A DNA stretch of 37,261 bases, taken from SAR86 cluster bacterium SAR86B. GTDB taxonomy: Bacteria > Pseudomonadota > Gammaproteobacteria > Magnimaribacterales > Magnimaribacteraceae. The position numbers and the translations under genes are program-made. The notes under the pieces are model-generated. The model searched no databases and was not told the origin of the DNA. It saw only the letters and a program-made list of their open reading frames with translations. The stretch is from NCBI GenBank assembly GCA_905182235.1, contig CAJJAM010000018.1, positions 1-37,261 of the forward strand, given 5' to 3'. This document shows positions 17,995 through 27,044 of this stretch, piece after piece. Position 1 is the first letter of the stretch; every line of letters starts with the position of its first letter.

Positions 17995-18760
17995 AATTAG
18001 GGGGTCTCTTCTCTAAGAAAGCCTGAACTCCTTCAATATTATCAGGAGAACCTGTTATTTTATTTTGGGTCTTAGCCTCAATTTTGTAAATATCTTCATA
18101 TTCAGAATTCATTGCCTTTCTCATAACGCGTTTTGTATGCATCAAGGATTGAGGGGATCTCTTTGCTAGTTTAGAAGCCCAATCTTGTGCTAAATCCATC
18201 AGCTTGTCTTTTGGTACTACTTTATTTGCCAGACCCAAGTCCAAACAGCGATCAGCTGCAAGCCTTTCCCCTTCAATTGCAATTTGATAAGCAAGTTTAT
18301 AACCAACTGTATTTGTTAAAAACCAATTAGCACCTCCATCTGGAATTAAACCTATGTTACTGAAAGCTTGAAGAATATATGCATCTTCTGCCATAACAGT
18401 CAGGTCACAAGCCATAGCGTAAGCACTGCCTATACCTGCAGCAGCTCCATTTACTGCCGAGATAATAGGCTTTGGCATGTTCATGATGGTTTGTAAACTT
18501 GGCATATAGCCTCTTATAAGTGCATCCTCAGTATCTTCCCAATCGCCGTCCCTAGCAGTTAAATCTGCTCCAGCTGAGAAACTTAGACCTTTCCCTGTTA
18601 AGACCACACAACGTATGTTGTTATCATTTTCTGCTTCTTTAACTGCACTTAAAATATCAACAGTCATCTGTGCATTAAAAGCATTTCTTACTTCTGGCCT
18701 ATTAAAAGAAATGGTAGCAACTGAACCTTGCACTTCATAAATTACTGTCTCTAATTCCAT
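17987..18760 (-). CDS. Crotonase-superfamily enoyl-CoA hydratase/isomerase (PaaG-like)
   Basis: A 257-residue cytosolic acyl-CoA enzyme. Both oxyanion-hole regions are present: SFSAGADL (60-67) and NGAAAGIGSAYAMACD (104-119). Aligning to rat mitochondrial hydratase, the positions of its two catalytic glutamates are Ala113 and Phe133, so a classical hydratase mechanism is unlikely. Instead Asp141, in GLIPDGGANW, matches the catalytic Asp of PaaG-type isomerases. I therefore favour an isomerase of an aromatic- or fatty-acyl-CoA pathway, but no other catabolic gene is near, and the true substrate is unknown. The start has GAGGAT about seven bases upstream. It is the last gene of the long minus-strand cluster, 15 bases after tilS, and overlaps the convergent transporter by 8 bases. 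Confidence 0.87.
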   Translation of the reverse strand: MELETVIYEVQGSVATISFNRPEVRNAFNAQMTVDILSAVKEAENDNNIRCVVLTGKGLSFSAGADLTARDGDWEDTEDALIRGYMPSLQTIMNMPKPIISAVNGAAAGIGSAYAMACDLTVMAEDAYILQAFSNIGLIPDGGANWFLTNTVGYKLAYQIAIEGERLAADRCLDLGLANKVVPKDKLMDLAQDWASKLAKRSPQSLMHTKRVMRKAMNSEYEDIYKIEAKTQNKITGSPDNIEGVQAFLEKRPPNFK

Positions 18761-18775
18761 AACACTATCCTCGTT

Positions 18776-20110
18776 TTATTTATTTATATTATCGGTCCAA
18801 GAAAAGGTTATACCTACTTCTTCAGGATGAGTATGAAATTTATCACACACCCAAAGATCTGCAACTGCAGCAAGTTCCTTGTCGACGTAAATTAAAGGTA
18901 GTCGGTCTCTCAACCAAGGTGATGTATCAGATTCTTGAAGAAGTTTTTTTAGCTTCTGAGACCTATTCCTTCCGAATGGCTTACATCGCTCTCCACCTTC
19001 TCTACCCCTCACAGTTATCTTTTTACTTTTATGAATTAACGAGAGCCCTTTACCTTTTGTTTCCTTAAATCCAATTCTTCCTGTTGGTAATAGTAAATCA
19101 TTCTCTAAATTCCATTCACTCTCTTCGTATTGATTTAATAGAGTGCAATACTCTTTTGGAAGCAGGTACAAGACCCGTTTAAACATTCTTAAGTCATGTG
19201 AGTTATTATTATCTTTGGAGCTAATTAAAATTACATGATCTGAACTCTCTTGCTTTTGAGAGATTAAATTTATAATTTCTTCCATTTGCTTCACCGAAAG
19301 ACTTGCAGAAGAAGATTCTGATAACCATCTATAAAGTAAGTTTCTTATCCTTTGATAAGAAAAACTATTTACCTTTTGAACAGACAGTTCTTCAGAAGAT
19401 CCCAAGCGGCAAGATTCTAAATCATTCTTAGAAATTTCATCAAGAATAGATTGGGAATGGAGTGCCTCCTTTGATAAGAATTGAAGAGATTTACCAAATC
19501 CTGGCCAGAATTTTAGCAATGAAGGGAAGACTGAGTTTCTTATAAAATTTCTTGAAAATTTTACATCTAAATTAGATTTATCTTCAGTCCATTTAATGTT
19601 ATTCAGGACAGCATATTCAAAAAGTTCTTTTTTTGAAAAATCTAAGAAAGGTCTAAAATAAGATAAACCAGAGACTTTTCTCCACACTGGTATTCCCTTT
19701 AAACCTTCAATTCCCGTACCCCTCATCAGCCTAAAGAATATAGTCTCAAGTTGGTCATCCTTGTGATGTGCAGTACAAATTAAATCACCTTCTTGAGCCC
19801 ATTCCTCAAAAGCTTTGTAGCGAGCTTCTCTTAAAGTGTCTTCAGATACATTTGAATCTTTAAAATTTAATTTTTTAGTGTAAAAAGGTATATTTAGATC
19901 ACGGGCTATATCTTTGCATTTTTTTTCCCACAAATCAGAGTCTTTACTAATTCCATGGTTTATATGAATGGCAACGAGTTTGGATGTGTCTTGAAAAGAG
20001 ACTGAAAGAGAATGGAGTAGTACACAAGAATCTAACCCTCCAGAGAACCCTATACCTATCCTTTTAAAATTTTTTAAATTCTCTAAGGAAATATTATTAG
20101 AGATGAACAT
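18776..20110 (-). CDS. tilS: tRNA(Ile)-lysidine synthetase
   Basis: A 444-residue PP-loop ATPase that converts cytidine-34 of the CAU-anticodon tRNA-Ile to lysidine, so that AUA codons are read as Ile. The PP-loop SGGLDS is at residues 23-28, followed by the family blocks AIHINHG, TAHHKDDQLET (about 114-124), RLMRGTGIEGLKGIP and RNFIRNSVFP. The C-terminal substrate-recognition domain is present, with RGREGGERCKPFGRNRSQKLKKLLQE (described from about residue 368). The length matches E. coli TilS (432). It follows accA by 3 bases, as in Pseudomonas and E. coli, and likely shares its transcript. Confidence 0.95.
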   Translation of the reverse strand: MFISNNISLENLKNFKRIGIGFSGGLDSCVLLHSLSVSFQDTSKLVAIHINHGISKDSDLWEKKCKDIARDLNIPFYTKKLNFKDSNVSEDTLREARYKAFEEWAQEGDLICTAHHKDDQLETIFFRLMRGTGIEGLKGIPVWRKVSGLSYFRPFLDFSKKELFEYAVLNNIKWTEDKSNLDVKFSRNFIRNSVFPSLLKFWPGFGKSLQFLSKEALHSQSILDEISKNDLESCRLGSSEELSVQKVNSFSYQRIRNLLYRWLSESSSASLSVKQMEEIINLISQKQESSDHVILISSKDNNNSHDLRMFKRVLYLLPKEYCTLLNQYEESEWNLENDLLLPTGRIGFKETKGKGLSLIHKSKKITVRGREGGERCKPFGRNRSQKLKKLLQESDTSPWLRDRLPLIYVDKELAAVADLWVCDKFHTHPEEVGITFSWTDNINK

Positions 20111-20113
20111 GAA

Positions 20114-21064
20114 TTACAAAGATCCATAACCCATGAGTCGGTCGTATCTCCTTTCCAATAAATCTGTTGTCTTAAATGACCTTAAATCTTTTAAGTTTTT
20201 GATTATAGAATTTTTAAGAATTAATGCTGCTTGGTCATGATTCCTATGAGAACCTCCTAATGGTTCAGCTATAACTTCATCAATAAGGTTAAGTTCTAAA
20301 ATATTGTGAGCATTTAATTTCATTGCTTCTGCAGCATCTGCAGATTTTGTTGAATCTCTCCAGACTATTGAAGCGCAAGCTTCAGGTGAAGCAACAGAGT
20401 ACGTTGCATACTGCATCATTGTTATATGATCACCAACAGCTAACGCTAAGGCACCTCCCGAACCACCTTCACCTACAACATTAACTAAGATGGGAGTTTT
20501 GAGAGAAGACATTACTTTCAAGTTATTAGCTATAGCCTCGCTTTGACCTCTTTCTTCACTGTCTATACCGGGGTAAGCTCCCGGTGTATCAATCAAAGTA
20601 ACAACTGGGATATTAAATCTTTCTGCCAGTTCCATTAAACGGCATGCTTTTCTATACCCTTCTGGCTGAGACATGCCGAAGTTATGCTTAATCTTCTCTT
20701 CTGTTGTTCTCCCTTTTTCGTGACCAATCAACATCACTTTATAGTCGCCTATGGAGGCAAGACCTCCTATAACGGCCCTATCATCAGCATAATGACGATC
20801 GCCGTGTAGCTCATCAAAGTCATCGCATATTTTTTCTACGTAATCTAAGAAATGAGGCCTTTGGGGGTGTCTAGCTACTTGAACGTTTTGCCAGGCGGAA
20901 AGGTTGGAGTATATTTTTTCAGTAAGCTTTATTGCCGATTCATTCAACTTTAAAATTTCTGCAGAAATTTTCTCAGGCGACAACATATCTGAAGATTGTA
21001 ACTCTTCAATTTTTCTTTCTAAAACCGCTATTGGTTCTTCAAAATCTAAATAGTTTTGCGACAT
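20114..21064 (-). CDS. accA: Acetyl-CoA carboxylase carboxyltransferase subunit alpha
   Basis: A 316-residue protein, nearly the length of E. coli AccA (319), that with AccD transfers carboxyl from biotin to acetyl-CoA, the first step of fatty-acid synthesis. The N-terminal helical region (LDFEEPIAVLERKIEEL) and the crotonase-like core are conserved: HPQRPHFLDY, DELHGDRHYADDRA, GHEKGRTTEEKIKHNFGM, VVTLIDTPGAYPG, EERGQSEAIA and VGEGGSGGALALAVGD (oxyanion-hole glycines). Cytoplasmic. It sits 10 bases after dnaE and 3 bases before tilS, the standard gammaproteobacterial order, linking lipid supply with replication genes in one cluster. Confidence 0.97.
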   Translation of the reverse strand: MSQNYLDFEEPIAVLERKIEELQSSDMLSPEKISAEILKLNESAIKLTEKIYSNLSAWQNVQVARHPQRPHFLDYVEKICDDFDELHGDRHYADDRAVIGGLASIGDYKVMLIGHEKGRTTEEKIKHNFGMSQPEGYRKACRLMELAERFNIPVVTLIDTPGAYPGIDSEERGQSEAIANNLKVMSSLKTPILVNVVGEGGSGGALALAVGDHITMMQYATYSVASPEACASIVWRDSTKSADAAEAMKLNAHNILELNLIDEVIAEPLGGSHRNHDQAALILKNSIIKNLKDLRSFKTTDLLERRYDRLMGYGSL

Positions 21065-21074
21065 AAATTAAAAA

Positions 21075-24000
21075 CTAGTTCACATGCGAACCCGAATGAT
21101 ACACCAAATCTATATTTTCTTTACCGCATAAGTTAAATAAACTTTTCATAGAATTATCATCAACATAAAGGGAATAGTCTTTAGAAAGTAAGATATCTGC
21201 CTTTGCTTTTTTTCCTAGAAAACTTATTAAAACAGGACTCCCCTCTTGATTATTTGAGAGTGCCTTTATGCCAGTAGCAATTTCTTCTACATTCGCTGTA
21301 TCTGGATCAAGGCATATTCTTACATGCTTCAAGTATTCATTTCTTGCTTCATCAAATGTCAGAATCCTGTCTGCCACCATCTTAAATGTTGGCTTTTCAG
21401 CCCCTAAAGAGTAACTATCTTTTTCTACCACCCCTTCTATGACAATCAGTTGGCCTTTTTTTAGAATACCTCTGTGTCTATCAAAGATATCGGCCCAAAT
21501 AGAGATCTCAAGCCTTCCCGAAGAATCGTCGATCGTTGCAAAAGCAAAACGACCTTTTCTTCCTTGTCTAACGTTTAAGTGCATCAACATTCCCGCAACA
21601 CGCTGCGAATGAGTTTCTGTCTCTAACTCAGAAATAAAGAAACCGCACATTTTACGTACTTCTCTTTTTTTCTTCTCTATTGGATGAGATTCAAGATAAA
21701 ACCCCAGAGAATTCCATTCTGCTGCAAGAAGATCAATAGTTTCAGAATCACTTAATCGGTCATGGACTTCATTTAACACATTCTCATTATTTCCAAACAA
21801 ATCTTTTATTTTACTTTTATCTCTTTCAGTTACTTGCTCTGATTTCTTTAAAGAAGAAGCAATTTGATTGAATAGATCTTCTCTTTTGCCAAAGCAGTCC
21901 ATAGCTCCAGATCCTATTAGCGCTGTAAGTACTCTTTTATTTACTCTATTACTCCCAACTCTTAAACAAAAATCTACTAAATCTAAAAAGGGTTTATCTT
22001 CTCTAGAAGAAGTTATTTGATTTACCAATGACTCACCTATAGATTTTATTGCCCCCAAACCATAAAGGATGGTCTTTGAATCAAGGTCTATAAACTTATA
22101 AGCGCTATTATTTATATCAGGTTTTATTACTTTCAAACCTATTGAGCGACAATCATCAACAAACAATTGAATCCTGTCAGTTGAATCCATCTCACAAGAC
22201 AACACAGAGGCCATAAATTCTGCTGGGTAGTGAGCCTTCAACCAGGCTGTTTGATAGGCAATCAGTGCATAACCAACAGAATGAGATCTATTAAAACCAT
22301 AACCTGCAAACTGTTCAATTTGATCAAATAAATTAGCAGCGTAGTTTTGATTAACCTCTTTAGAAACAGCTCCTTCTATGAATGTAGATCGAAGTTTCTC
22401 CATTTCTTCTTTCTTCTTTTTACCCATAGCCCGTCTTAAAATATCTGCCTGCCCTAAAGTAAAACCCGATAATTCTTGTGCTATTTGCATAACTTGTTCT
22501 TGATAAACTATAACGCCATAAGTAGTACTTAAGATCTTCTTTACTGCATCATGCCCGTAGGTAACTTCCTCTCTTCCGTGCTTTCTATCAATATAGGAAT
22601 CGACCATGTTCATTCCTAGTGCACCCGGACGATACAATGCATTCATGCTCACGATGTCTTCAAAATTATTAGGCACTAGTTGTCTCAGATAATCTCTCAT
22701 GCCCCTTGATTCAAGCTGAAAAACTCCCGTGGTATCTGCTCGTTGTAATAATGCGAAAGTCTTGGGGTCGTCCAAAGGGAGATTTTCTATATCTACTTTG
22801 ACTTCATCGGGGTTTTTCTTCTCGTTCACTCTCTTAACTGCCCGATCAAGAATGGTTAGAGTCTTTAATCCAAGAAAATCAAACTTCACTAATCCGGCTG
22901 ATTCAACATCATTCATATCAAATTGAGATGCAATAGTTCCTTTTTCTTCATCAAGAATCAGTGGTGTGAAATCTGTTAAGGCAGTAGGCGCAATAACTAC
23001 TCCAGCAGCATGAGTACCAACACTTCTTGATAGCCCCTCAAGCTTAAGAGCCATTTCAAAAACCTCTTTAGATTCATCACTAGCATCTATTATTTCCTGG
23101 AATTCTTTTACTTCATAAGCCTCTTCTAAAGAAATTCCAAGAACGTCGGGTATTGCTTTTGCTAAACGGTCTCCGAAGCCGTAAGGTTTTCCTAAAACCC
23201 TAACGACATCCCTAAGTACAGCTCTAGCTGCCATAGTGCCTCTAGTGCTAATTTGCGCAACCGAATCTTTTCCGTATTTATTGGTAACGTATTCAAGCAC
23301 TTTATCCCTTCCTTCTACACAGAAATCTATATCAAAATCAGGATTGCTTACCCTTTCCGGGTTAAGGAACCTCTCAAAAAGCAGATCGTACTTAATTGGA
23401 TCTATGGCAGTAATTCCCAAAGCATAAGCAGCAATGGATCCAGCTCCTGAACCTCTGCCTGGGCCTACGGGTATATCATTAACTTGTGCCCAATTCACAA
23501 AGTCCGAAACGATAAGAAAATAGCCTGCAAAATTTAACTTACAAATCATGTCCAACTCATAGTCCAACCTGGCAAAATATTGCTCTTCATTAATTGGATA
23601 AGAATTTACAGAAGAGCTGATCTGTAGAATTCTTTTATTTAACCCTTCATACGAAAGTTCTTTTAAATGCTCTTCTCGAGTTTGTCCTTCAGGAACTTCA
23701 AAATCAGGTAAATAAAACTCCCCTAATTCTAAATCTAGATTACATTTTTCAGCTATCTTAACGGTATTCTCTAAGGCCTCAGGCAAATCCGTAAAAAGTT
23801 CATTCATTTCCTCTGGTGAACGTAAATATTGATTCTCTACATAATCTTTAGATCTCCTGGGGTCATCAAGAGTCTGGCCTTTTTGTATGCAGACCCTCGC
23901 TTCATGTGCTTCAAAATCAGAAGGGCTGACATCAGGGTCTACAGGCATCAAAAACCTTACATCGTTAGTAGCAACCAAAGGGATCTTTTTTTGCATAGCC

Positions 24001-24557
24001 AGATCTATTACTTTTTGGTTGTATTCAATTTCATTATTTTTTCCTAATCTCTGAATTTCAATGAAAAAATCACCTTTGAAAAGATTGTGAAAATAATCTA
24101 CTCTTGAATTTGTCAATGCGTCATTTCCCCCTAGAATTGACTGGCCTACATGTCCGTTTATACCTCCTGAGAGAGCTATTAAGCCTTCTGAATACTCTTC
24201 TAACCAACTTAATTTAACAATAGGTTCACCTGATACCTGACCCTCAACATAAGCCTTAGAAACAAGCTTTGTAAGGTTTGTATAACCTGTCTTATTTTTA
24301 ACCAACATCACTAGAGAACCCGGTTGAGAATCTAAATCTTTAGCAACTTTTATTTCTGAACCTACTATTGGTTTAATACCCTGCTTCCTGGCAAGTCTGT
24401 AGAATTTTATAAGTCCAAAAAGATTGGTTAAATCTGTTAGTGCCACGGCAGAAAAAGATAAATCAGAGGATTTTTTAACCAAATCCTCTATTCTAATTAT
24501 TCCATCTGATAATGAAAATTCTGAATGAAGATGAAGATGTACAAACTCTTGTTGCAT
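21075..24557 (-). CDS. dnaE: DNA polymerase III alpha subunit (replicative polymerase)
   Basis: A 1160-residue C-family polymerase, the same length as E. coli DnaE. Domains in order: an N-terminal PHP domain opening with HLHLHSEFSLSDG (residues 7-19), which keeps more metal-type histidines than the E. coli sequence; the palm with catalytic D409 and D411 in PDFDIDF and D560 in KFDFLG; fingers; a helix-hairpin-helix region (about 820-870); an internal clamp-binding-like motif IKDLFG near 920; an OB fold; and a C-terminal tau-binding region. Together with chi and the likely psi, three holoenzyme subunits are in this window. It lies 4 bases after rnhB. Confidence 0.98.
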   Translation of the reverse strand: MQQEFVHLHLHSEFSLSDGIIRIEDLVKKSSDLSFSAVALTDLTNLFGLIKFYRLARKQGIKPIVGSEIKVAKDLDSQPGSLVMLVKNKTGYTNLTKLVSKAYVEGQVSGEPIVKLSWLEEYSEGLIALSGGINGHVGQSILGGNDALTNSRVDYFHNLFKGDFFIEIQRLGKNNEIEYNQKVIDLAMQKKIPLVATNDVRFLMPVDPDVSPSDFEAHEARVCIQKGQTLDDPRRSKDYVENQYLRSPEEMNELFTDLPEALENTVKIAEKCNLDLELGEFYLPDFEVPEGQTREEHLKELSYEGLNKRILQISSSVNSYPINEEQYFARLDYELDMICKLNFAGYFLIVSDFVNWAQVNDIPVGPGRGSGAGSIAAYALGITAIDPIKYDLLFERFLNPERVSNPDFDIDFCVEGRDKVLEYVTNKYGKDSVAQISTRGTMAARAVLRDVVRVLGKPYGFGDRLAKAIPDVLGISLEEAYEVKEFQEIIDASDESKEVFEMALKLEGLSRSVGTHAAGVVIAPTALTDFTPLILDEEKGTIASQFDMNDVESAGLVKFDFLGLKTLTILDRAVKRVNEKKNPDEVKVDIENLPLDDPKTFALLQRADTTGVFQLESRGMRDYLRQLVPNNFEDIVSMNALYRPGALGMNMVDSYIDRKHGREEVTYGHDAVKKILSTTYGVIVYQEQVMQIAQELSGFTLGQADILRRAMGKKKKEEMEKLRSTFIEGAVSKEVNQNYAANLFDQIEQFAGYGFNRSHSVGYALIAYQTAWLKAHYPAEFMASVLSCEMDSTDRIQLFVDDCRSIGLKVIKPDINNSAYKFIDLDSKTILYGLGAIKSIGESLVNQITSSREDKPFLDLVDFCLRVGSNRVNKRVLTALIGSGAMDCFGKREDLFNQIASSLKKSEQVTERDKSKIKDLFGNNENVLNEVHDRLSDSETIDLLAAEWNSLGFYLESHPIEKKKREVRKMCGFFISELETETHSQRVAGMLMHLNVRQGRKGRFAFATIDDSSGRLEISIWADIFDRHRGILKKGQLIVIEGVVEKDSYSLGAEKPTFKMVADRILTFDEARNEYLKHVRICLDPDTANVEEIATGIKALSNNQEGSPVLISFLGKKAKADILLSKDYSLYVDDNSMKSLFNLCGKENIDLVYHSGSHVN

Positions 24558-24561
24558 TAAA

Positions 24562-25131
24562 TTATAAGTCTAGATTGATTAATTTTTTAACTGGCCTAAA
24601 TGATAACCTATGAATCTTACAGGGACCCAATGATTCTAGAGCATCTAAATGCAGTTTTGTTGGGTAACCTTTGTGTTTTTTAAAACCATAGCCTGGATAA
24701 AGTTGGTCTAGATCTCTCATTAATTCATCTCTGGCTACTTTAGCTATTATGGAGGCTGCCATAATACTCTTTATAAATGAATCTCCTTTAATAATAGCTT
24801 CGCATTCTATTGAAATATCTGGTTTATGACTTCCATCACACAAAACTTTTTCTGGAACGATTTCTAAGCCCTCTATCGCTCTTTTCATTGATAATAAAGA
24901 GGCCTGTAAAATATTTAATGAATCTATTTCCTTAATGGATGCCGAAGCAAGACTCCATGCGATTGCAGATTCTTTTATTTTCTTGCTTAGTTCGTGTCTT
25001 TTTTTTTCCGTTAATTTTTTAGAATCATTCAGTCCTTCAATTTCTATAGAATTATCTAAGATAACTGCTGCAGAGACTACAGGACCTGCCAAAGGACCTC
25101 TGCCGACCTCATCTACTCCAGCTTCAATCAA
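24562..25131 (-). CDS. rnhB: Ribonuclease HII
   Basis: A 189-residue nuclease that nicks 5' to ribonucleotides embedded in DNA, starting ribonucleotide excision repair, and degrades RNA in hybrids. The signature AGVDEVGRGPLAGPV contains catalytic D7 and E8, with a third acid in VLCDGSHKPDI (about residue 98) and a fourth in the AKVARDELM helix. The size fits E. coli RNase HII (198). The start is a TTG overlapping the lpxB TGA as TTGA (four bases), since no ATG or GTG lies in a suitable place; this suggests coupling to lpxB translation. Order lpxB-rnhB-dnaE is as in other gammaproteobacteria. Confidence 0.96.
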   Translation of the reverse strand: MIEAGVDEVGRGPLAGPVVSAAVILDNSIEIEGLNDSKKLTEKKRHELSKKIKESAIAWSLASASIKEIDSLNILQASLLSMKRAIEGLEIVPEKVLCDGSHKPDISIECEAIIKGDSFIKSIMAASIIAKVARDELMRDLDQLYPGYGFKKHKGYPTKLHLDALESLGPCKIHRLSFRPVKKLINLDL

Positions 25132-26276
25132 ATCAACATCTCTTTAATTTCTTTTGCAGCCAGATCAGAACCGCCAGCCATTAAAGATGTATGGATTTTT
25201 TTAAATTCTTGAAGGTACTTTTCTTTATCTTGTCTGAATAAAGACATGAAGGTCGTATGTATATTTTCAGGAGTGACTTCATCTTGTAACAATTCAGGTA
25301 AAAGTCCTTTGTTGGCAAGAAGATTGGGAAGCGAGAAATATTTAATATTCAGTAATGGTTTAATGATCTTAAAACTTAACCAGCCAGTTTTGTAGACAGT
25401 AACGCATGGTGTCTGCATTAAAAGAGCTTCTAATGTTGCCGTTCCAGAAGTGATAATAGCTAAATCTGCACTTTTAAGAACTTCTTGTGAATTCCCATAT
25501 GAGAATTCTACAATTCCTTTATCTCCACCTTCTTCTAATAGCTCTTTGTGATCTGGTGAAGAAAGAGGCATTAGAAACCTTGCTTCTGGTAAGTCATTTT
25601 TAATAAGCTTTGCAGCCCTTAGCATCTCATTACCTAATAAGGAGACTTCAGAATTTCTACTTCCTGGTAAGAGAGCAATTACTTTATTATTATTTTTAGA
25701 CAACACAGGATCTTCAGAAAATGGTTTTTTACCTTCGATTGGAAATTTGTAAGACAAAGGATGGCCAATGTAGCTAACTCTTATAGAAGAATCTGCATAG
25801 GCCTCCCCTTCAAATGGAAAAAGTGTAAAAACTAGGTCTATGTAAGATTCCATAGTCTTGATCCTGCCCTTTCGCCATGCCCAAACAGAAGGGCTTACGT
25901 ACTGAATTGTTTTAATGCCCAGCTGCTTCTTTAGATATCTAGCTATCGGTAAATTAAAATCCGGAGAATCAATACCAATATAAAGATCTGGTTTCTGATT
26001 TAAGAGAAATTTTTTAAAATTCTTTCTTAAATTTAAGATCTTTCGTAATCTCAGTAAAGGCTCCACAATTCCCATGACTGCTATTTCTTTTATATCAAAA
26101 AAAGATGTGAGCCCTTTGCTTTTCATTGAGTCGCCACCTAGGCCTATAAATTCAGCATCAGGAAATTGCTTTTTAAGAGAATCTATTAAGGGTCCACCCA
26201 GCTCATCACCTGACTTTTCGCCTGCAACTATTGCTATTTTTTTTTGACTATTGTTATCGATATTTGAAGAAATCAA
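25128..26276 (-). CDS. lpxB: Lipid-A-disaccharide synthase
   Basis: A 382-residue GT-B glycosyltransferase (family GT19), the same length as E. coli LpxB, that joins UDP-2,3-diacylglucosamine and lipid X into the lipid A disaccharide at the inner face of the inner membrane. Recognisable blocks are VAGEKSGDELGG (about 17-28), FIGLGGDSM, the membrane-associated FDIKEIAVMGIVEPLLRL, GIDSPDFN, YVSPSVWAWRKGRIK, LLPGSRNSEV and ITSGTATLEALL (nucleotide site). The start is a TTG that overlaps the lpxA TGA (TTGA), the same arrangement as lpxB-rnhB; no better start exists before the conserved region. Confidence 0.96.
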   Translation of the reverse strand: MISSNIDNNSQKKIAIVAGEKSGDELGGPLIDSLKKQFPDAEFIGLGGDSMKSKGLTSFFDIKEIAVMGIVEPLLRLRKILNLRKNFKKFLLNQKPDLYIGIDSPDFNLPIARYLKKQLGIKTIQYVSPSVWAWRKGRIKTMESYIDLVFTLFPFEGEAYADSSIRVSYIGHPLSYKFPIEGKKPFSEDPVLSKNNNKVIALLPGSRNSEVSLLGNEMLRAAKLIKNDLPEARFLMPLSSPDHKELLEEGGDKGIVEFSYGNSQEVLKSADLAIITSGTATLEALLMQTPCVTVYKTGWLSFKIIKPLLNIKYFSLPNLLANKGLLPELLQDEVTPENIHTTFMSLFRQDKEKYLQEFKKIHTSLMAGGSDLAAKEIKEMLI

Positions 26277-27043
26277 CGAGAAATTCCACGCGTCGAGCCT
26301 TCTATGGAAGAAATAAAAGAGGAGATTTCAGGAGTAATGACGACTGAACTCTTTAATTCTGATAAAGCCTCATCTGTGGTTAGTTTTTTTCTGTATAGAG
26401 TGCGATAAGCTGATTTCAAAGATTCAATAGTCTCAGAAGAAAATCCCAATCTCTTAATTCCAACTGAATTTATTCCAAATGGTTTTGCTGGATTACCTCT
26501 TACTTTTACATAAGAAGGTATATCTTTATTAACGGCGCTTCCCATGGCACAAAAACTATACTCACCCAGAGAACAAAATTGATGAACTATTGCATACCCT
26601 CCAAGAATAACACCGTTACCTACTTTTACAGAACCGGCTAGGGCTGCTTGATTAGAGAGCACAACATCATCTTTTATCTCACAATCATGAGCTATATGAG
26701 AATAGGCCATCATTAAATTCCTATTACCTATAGAAGTTACTCCTTTTTCTTGAATTGTGCCTCTATGGATTGTTACCCCTTCTCTAATAGTATTTTCATC
26801 ACCTATAATTAGTTGTGTTGGTTCATCTTTATATTTTTTATCTGGACTCCCATCTCCAATAGAAGAAAACTGCAAGATTCTGTTATTTTTTCCCATTATT
26901 GTTGGGCCTTTTACTATCACATGAGATTCAATCACAGTTCCAGAACCAAGCTCTACATCAGCACCAATAATTGAATAGGGCCCTATTTGAACTCCTTCGT
27001 CAATTTTTGCCTTAGGGTCAATTATTGCAGTAGGATGATGCAT
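26273..27043 (-). CDS. lpxA: UDP-N-acetylglucosamine O-acyltransferase
   Basis: A 256-residue left-handed beta-helix trimer that adds the first 3-hydroxyacyl chain (at the 3-OH) in lipid A synthesis. I start it at the ATG at 27043, one base after the fabZ stop, because LpxA proteins begin with an HPTAI stretch; a GTG at 27064 would add seven residues. Hexapeptide repeats run to about 185. Catalytic His119 is in SHIAHDC (E. coli His125). Met167 aligns without gaps to E. coli Gly173, the hydrocarbon-ruler residue; Pseudomonas aeruginosa also has Met there and uses C10 acyl-ACP. A C-terminal helical domain (about 190-256) ends in STRGISR. Confidence 0.96.
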   Translation of the reverse strand: MHHPTAIIDPKAKIDEGVQIGPYSIIGADVELGSGTVIESHVIVKGPTIMGKNNRILQFSSIGDGSPDKKYKDEPTQLIIGDENTIREGVTIHRGTIQEKGVTSIGNRNLMMAYSHIAHDCEIKDDVVLSNQAALAGSVKVGNGVILGGYAIVHQFCSLGEYSFCAMGSAVNKDIPSYVKVRGNPAKPFGINSVGIKRLGFSSETIESLKSAYRTLYRKKLTTDEALSELKSSVVITPEISSFISSIEGSTRGISR

Positions 27044-27044
27044 A

